Assembly: GCF_035917995.1 (NCBI RefSeq)
Contig: NZ_CP109131.1
Coordinates: 1,054,001-1,118,000 of the forward strand
Direction of reading: 5' to 3'
Origin: Streptosporangium sp. NBC_01755
GTDB lineage: Bacteria; Actinomycetota; Actinomycetes; Streptosporangiales; Streptosporangiaceae
DNA length: 64,000 nt
Shown here: in pieces, positions 61,793 through 64,000 of the stretch
Layout: each line of letters opens with the position of its first letter
How positions within the stretch are numbered: the stretch's first letter is position 1
The notes under the pieces: generated by a model
Database searches by the model: none
What the model saw: only the letters and a program-made list of their open reading frames with translations
Told to the model about the DNA's origin: nothing
Program-made: the position numbers and the translations under genes

Positions 61793-63019
61793 GTGAGGGA
61801 ACGGATCGAGCGAGCGGTCAGGCACAGCGACGTCGTGGCCGGGTCGGACGGGAGAGATCTCGACTCCGACCGGGTCAGGGAGGACACCACACGTCGGCTG
61901 GAGCGGGCCATGGGCACGCTGAGCACGGCCGCCATGGCCCGGATGGACGACCGGCTGATGTGGTTCCGCGCCCTTTCCGCAGAGGACAGGTCCTGGGTCG
62001 GACTGGTCGCCCAGGCCGGGATCGCCGCCTTCGTGGAGTGGTTCCAACACGCCGGCGAAGGCCGCCCGACGCCCAGCATCGAGTTCTTCGGCACCGCGCC
62101 CAGGGAGCTGAAGCGGTCCATCTCGCTGCAGCAGACGGTCGACATCGTGCGGGTCGTGGTCGAGGTGGTCGAGGCACAGACCGAAGAACTGGCGGCGCCC
62201 GGCGGGGATGACCAGCTCCAGCAGGCGATGCTCCGCTACACCCGCGACGTCGCGTTCGCCGCCGCGCAGGTGTACGCGCGGGAGGCCGAGGCCCGCGGCG
62301 CCTGGGACGCTCGACTGGAAGCGCTGATCGTGGACGCCCTGGTCAGGGGGGAGGTCGACGACGGCCTGCACTCGTGGGCCGCCGCGCTCGGCTGGACCTC
62401 CACCCCCGTCGTGGTGCTGGCGGGACAGACACCCGACGACGACCCGCAGGCGGTGATAGACACGTTGCGCGACCGGGGCCGCAGGTCTGGTCTGGACATG
62501 CTGGCCGGGGTGCAGGGCGACCGGCTGATCGTGATCGTGGGCGGTGCGGACAGCGTCGCCGCCGCTGCCAGGCACGTGGTGCCGCGTTTCGGAGACGGGC
62601 CGATCGTGATCGGGCCCGAGGTGGCGGACCTGCACTCGGCCGCCAGATCCGCGCGGGCGGCGATGGCCGGGCTGCGGGCCGCCGCGGGGTGGCCGGACGC
62701 GCCCAGGCCGGTCCACGCCGAGGACCTGCTGGCCGAACGGGCCCTCGACGGTGACGCCGACGCCAGGGCACAGCTGATCGAGAACGTCTACCTGCCGCTG
62801 ATCGGCACGCCACTGCTCGACACCCTGGCGACCTACCTGGAACAGGGCACCTCCCTGGAGGCGACGGCCCGGCTGCTGTTCGTCCACCCGAACACGGTGC
62901 GCTACCGCCTGCGCAAGATCACCGAGCTGACCGGCTACCAGCCGACGGAGGGCCGGTCCGCCTTCACGCTGCAGGTGGGACTGATTCTCGGACGCCTATC
63001 GGAAGCACCGGTTACCTAG
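61793..63019 (+). CDS. fasR: PucR/CdaR-type regulator, FasR-like
   Basis: About 408 residues from the GTG at 61793, chosen because the sequence before it is not protein-like; the start is uncertain. Residues about 30-160 are an N-terminal sensor domain, the middle resembles the GGDEF-like part of PucR regulators, and the C-terminal TSLEATARLLFVHPNTVRYRLRKITELTGYQP is the PucR helix-turn-helix. Directly upstream of fabD in the same direction it matches the FasR activator of the fatty acid synthase genes in Streptomyces. The name is by synteny. Confidence 0.85.
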   Translation: MRERIERAVRHSDVVAGSDGRDLDSDRVREDTTRRLERAMGTLSTAAMARMDDRLMWFRALSAEDRSWVGLVAQAGIAAFVEWFQHAGEGRPTPSIEFFGTAPRELKRSISLQQTVDIVRVVVEVVEAQTEELAAPGGDDQLQQAMLRYTRDVAFAAAQVYAREAEARGAWDARLEALIVDALVRGEVDDGLHSWAAALGWTSTPVVVLAGQTPDDDPQAVIDTLRDRGRRSGLDMLAGVQGDRLIVIVGGADSVAAAARHVVPRFGDGPIVIGPEVADLHSAARSARAAMAGLRAAAGWPDAPRPVHAEDLLAERALDGDADARAQLIENVYLPLIGTPLLDTLATYLEQGTSLEATARLLFVHPNTVRYRLRKITELTGYQPTEGRSAFTLQVGLILGRLSEAPVT

Positions 63020-63136
63020 AAGGCTTTACTTAACTTCCACGAAACTCCCCCTGTAGGTTCCCTACAAAAAAGTGGTGACAAACTTCGTCTGGATCTCCAT
63101 CCGTGTATTGGACTTCTACAGGGCAGGCTGGATTTC
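63020..63136 (+). promoter_or_regulatory. fabD promoter region
   Basis: 117 bases between fasR and fabD. It includes AAAAAAGTGGTGACAAACTTCG and AACTTCCACGAAACT-like sequences that could be FasR sites, but no consensus was confirmed. Confidence 0.35.
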
Positions 63137-64000
63137 GTGCTCGTCATCGTCGCTCCGGGCCAGGGTGCCCAGACTCCAGGCTTCCTCGGTCCATGGCTCG
63201 AACTGCCGAGCGTGACCGACCGGCTGACCGCTTGGTCAGAGCTGGCCGGACTCGATCTGATCGCCTACGGGACCACCGCCGACGCGGACGAGATCCGTGA
63301 CACCGCCGTCGCGCAGCCCCTGCTCGTCGCCGCCGGACTGGCCGTCGCCGAGGTCCTGGGGGCCTCTCCCGACATCGTCGCCGGGCACAGCGTGGGCGAG
63401 TTCACGGCCGCGGCCCTGGCCGGGGTGCTCACTCCCGAACAGGCCCTCGGCCTCGTCCGTGAGCGCGGCCAGGCCATGGCCAAGGCCGCGGCCGTCACCG
63501 AGACCGGCATGTCCGCCGTCCTCGGCGGGGTCGAGGAGGAGGTCCTCGCGGCCATCGCCGCCAACGGGCTCACTCCGGCCAACGTCAACGGCGCCGGGCA
63601 GATCGTCATCGGCGGCACGCTGGAGCAGCTGGCGGCGTTCAAGGCGGAACCGCCCGCCCGCGCCCGGGTGATCCCGCTGTCGGTCGCCGGCGCGTTCCAC
63701 ACCGTGCACATGGCCTCCGCCGTCGACAGCCTGCGTGAGGCCACCTTGGGCCTCGACCCCGCCGACCCCACCGTCACCCTGCTGTCCAACAACGACGGCG
63801 CGGCGGTCACAAGCGGCGCCGAGTTCCTGGAGCGTCTGGTCACCCAGGTCGCCAACCCGGTGCGCTGGGACGCCTGCATGGCCACGATGGCCGAACTCGG
63901 CGTCACCACCATGATCGAACTTGTCCCCGGCGGCACGCTCACCGGCCTGGCCAAGCGTGCTCTGCGCGGGGTGACGACCGTCGCCCTGAAGACCCCCGAC
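63137..64000 (+). CDS. fabD: malonyl-CoA:ACP transacylase, 3' end beyond window
   Basis: 288 codons from the GTG at 63137, running off the window. APGQGAQTPGFL near 6, AQPLLVAAG near 61 and the catalytic Ser in IVAGHSVGEFTAAALAG near 84, with the His in VAGAFHTVHM near 190. It loads malonyl groups onto acyl-carrier protein for fatty acid synthesis. It is placed directly after the FasR-like regulator. Family length is about 310 residues, so only the last part is missing. Confidence 0.95.
   Translation, partial: MLVIVAPGQGAQTPGFLGPWLELPSVTDRLTAWSELAGLDLIAYGTTADADEIRDTAVAQPLLVAAGLAVAEVLGASPDIVAGHSVGEFTAAALAGVLTPEQALGLVRERGQAMAKAAAVTETGMSAVLGGVEEEVLAAIAANGLTPANVNGAGQIVIGGTLEQLAAFKAEPPARARVIPLSVAGAFHTVHMASAVDSLREATLGLDPADPTVTLLSNNDGAAVTSGAEFLERLVTQVANPVRWDACMATMAELGVTTMIELVPGGTLTGLAKRALRGVTTVALKTPD

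Noticed and set aside
61271..62887. 538-codon leftward frame over the DUF350 and FasR-like genes
   Set aside because: Shadow crossing two real genes on the opposite strand.

Overview
This is a 64 kb window of high-GC actinobacterial chromosome. It most resembles the Streptosporangiaceae/Streptomyces side of the phylum. The evidence is dense GC-rich coding with GTG/TTG starts, polyphosphate glucokinase, XRE-DUF5753/DUF397 pairs, DUF3052, a homodimeric-type aceE, a FasR-like regulator next to fabD, and a family 2B encapsulin. No rRNA and no CRISPR array was seen. One complete tRNA (Val-UAC) is present.

Layout. 0-9.8 kb is ordinary chromosome: an HrpA-type helicase (its 3' end is off the window), ppgK, secreted proteins including a WxL-like/DUF916 pair, a LacI regulator and an ABC-F ATPase. 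9.9-12.6 kb holds a family 2B encapsulin shell gene followed by its probable cargo, a polyprenyl diphosphate synthase. It is followed by NAD kinase (13.1 kb) and a membrane protein. 15.8-18.2 kb is a compact RiPP locus: a 46-residue precursor with a GG motif, an ATP-grasp maturase and a PpiC-related maturation protein.

19-44 kb is an accessory and defence-like region. It starts with a type I restriction-modification operon holding two methylases and hsdS. The partner hsdR lies 13 kb further on, joined to a Ser/Thr kinase gene. Between them sit an anti-sigma-like ATPase/XRE/DUF397 module, an AAA ATPase plus TOPRIM-like protein pair, a multi-sensor histidine kinase, a STAND ATPase with nine WD40 repeats, and a copper-type P1B ATPase with a CsoR-like operator. 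The region shows repeated rearrangement: duplicated NIPSNAP genes, truncated fragments of hsdR, of the kinase gene and of an MmcQ/YjbR gene, and a roughly 225-bp inverted repeat around 43 kb.

44-51 kb contains an amidohydrolase, MmcQ/YjbR, an SPFH protein, gene remnants, and a small element carrying a HigBA-like toxin-antitoxin pair bounded by a 46-bp duplication of the tRNA-Val 3' end. 51-64 kb returns to conserved chromosome: tRNA-Val, a ROK kinase with an unusual low-complexity insertion, AhpE-type peroxiredoxin, DUF3052, YjbQ, aceE with a DasR-type operator upstream, a TAP-like lipoprotein hydrolase, a YgiB/YgiC/DUF350-type operon, a FasR-like regulator, and the start of fabD, which runs off the end.

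The most interesting systems are the encapsulin/prenyl synthase pair, the ATP-grasp RiPP locus, and the rearranged restriction/ATPase island. All family calls are from reading motifs; no database search was run.
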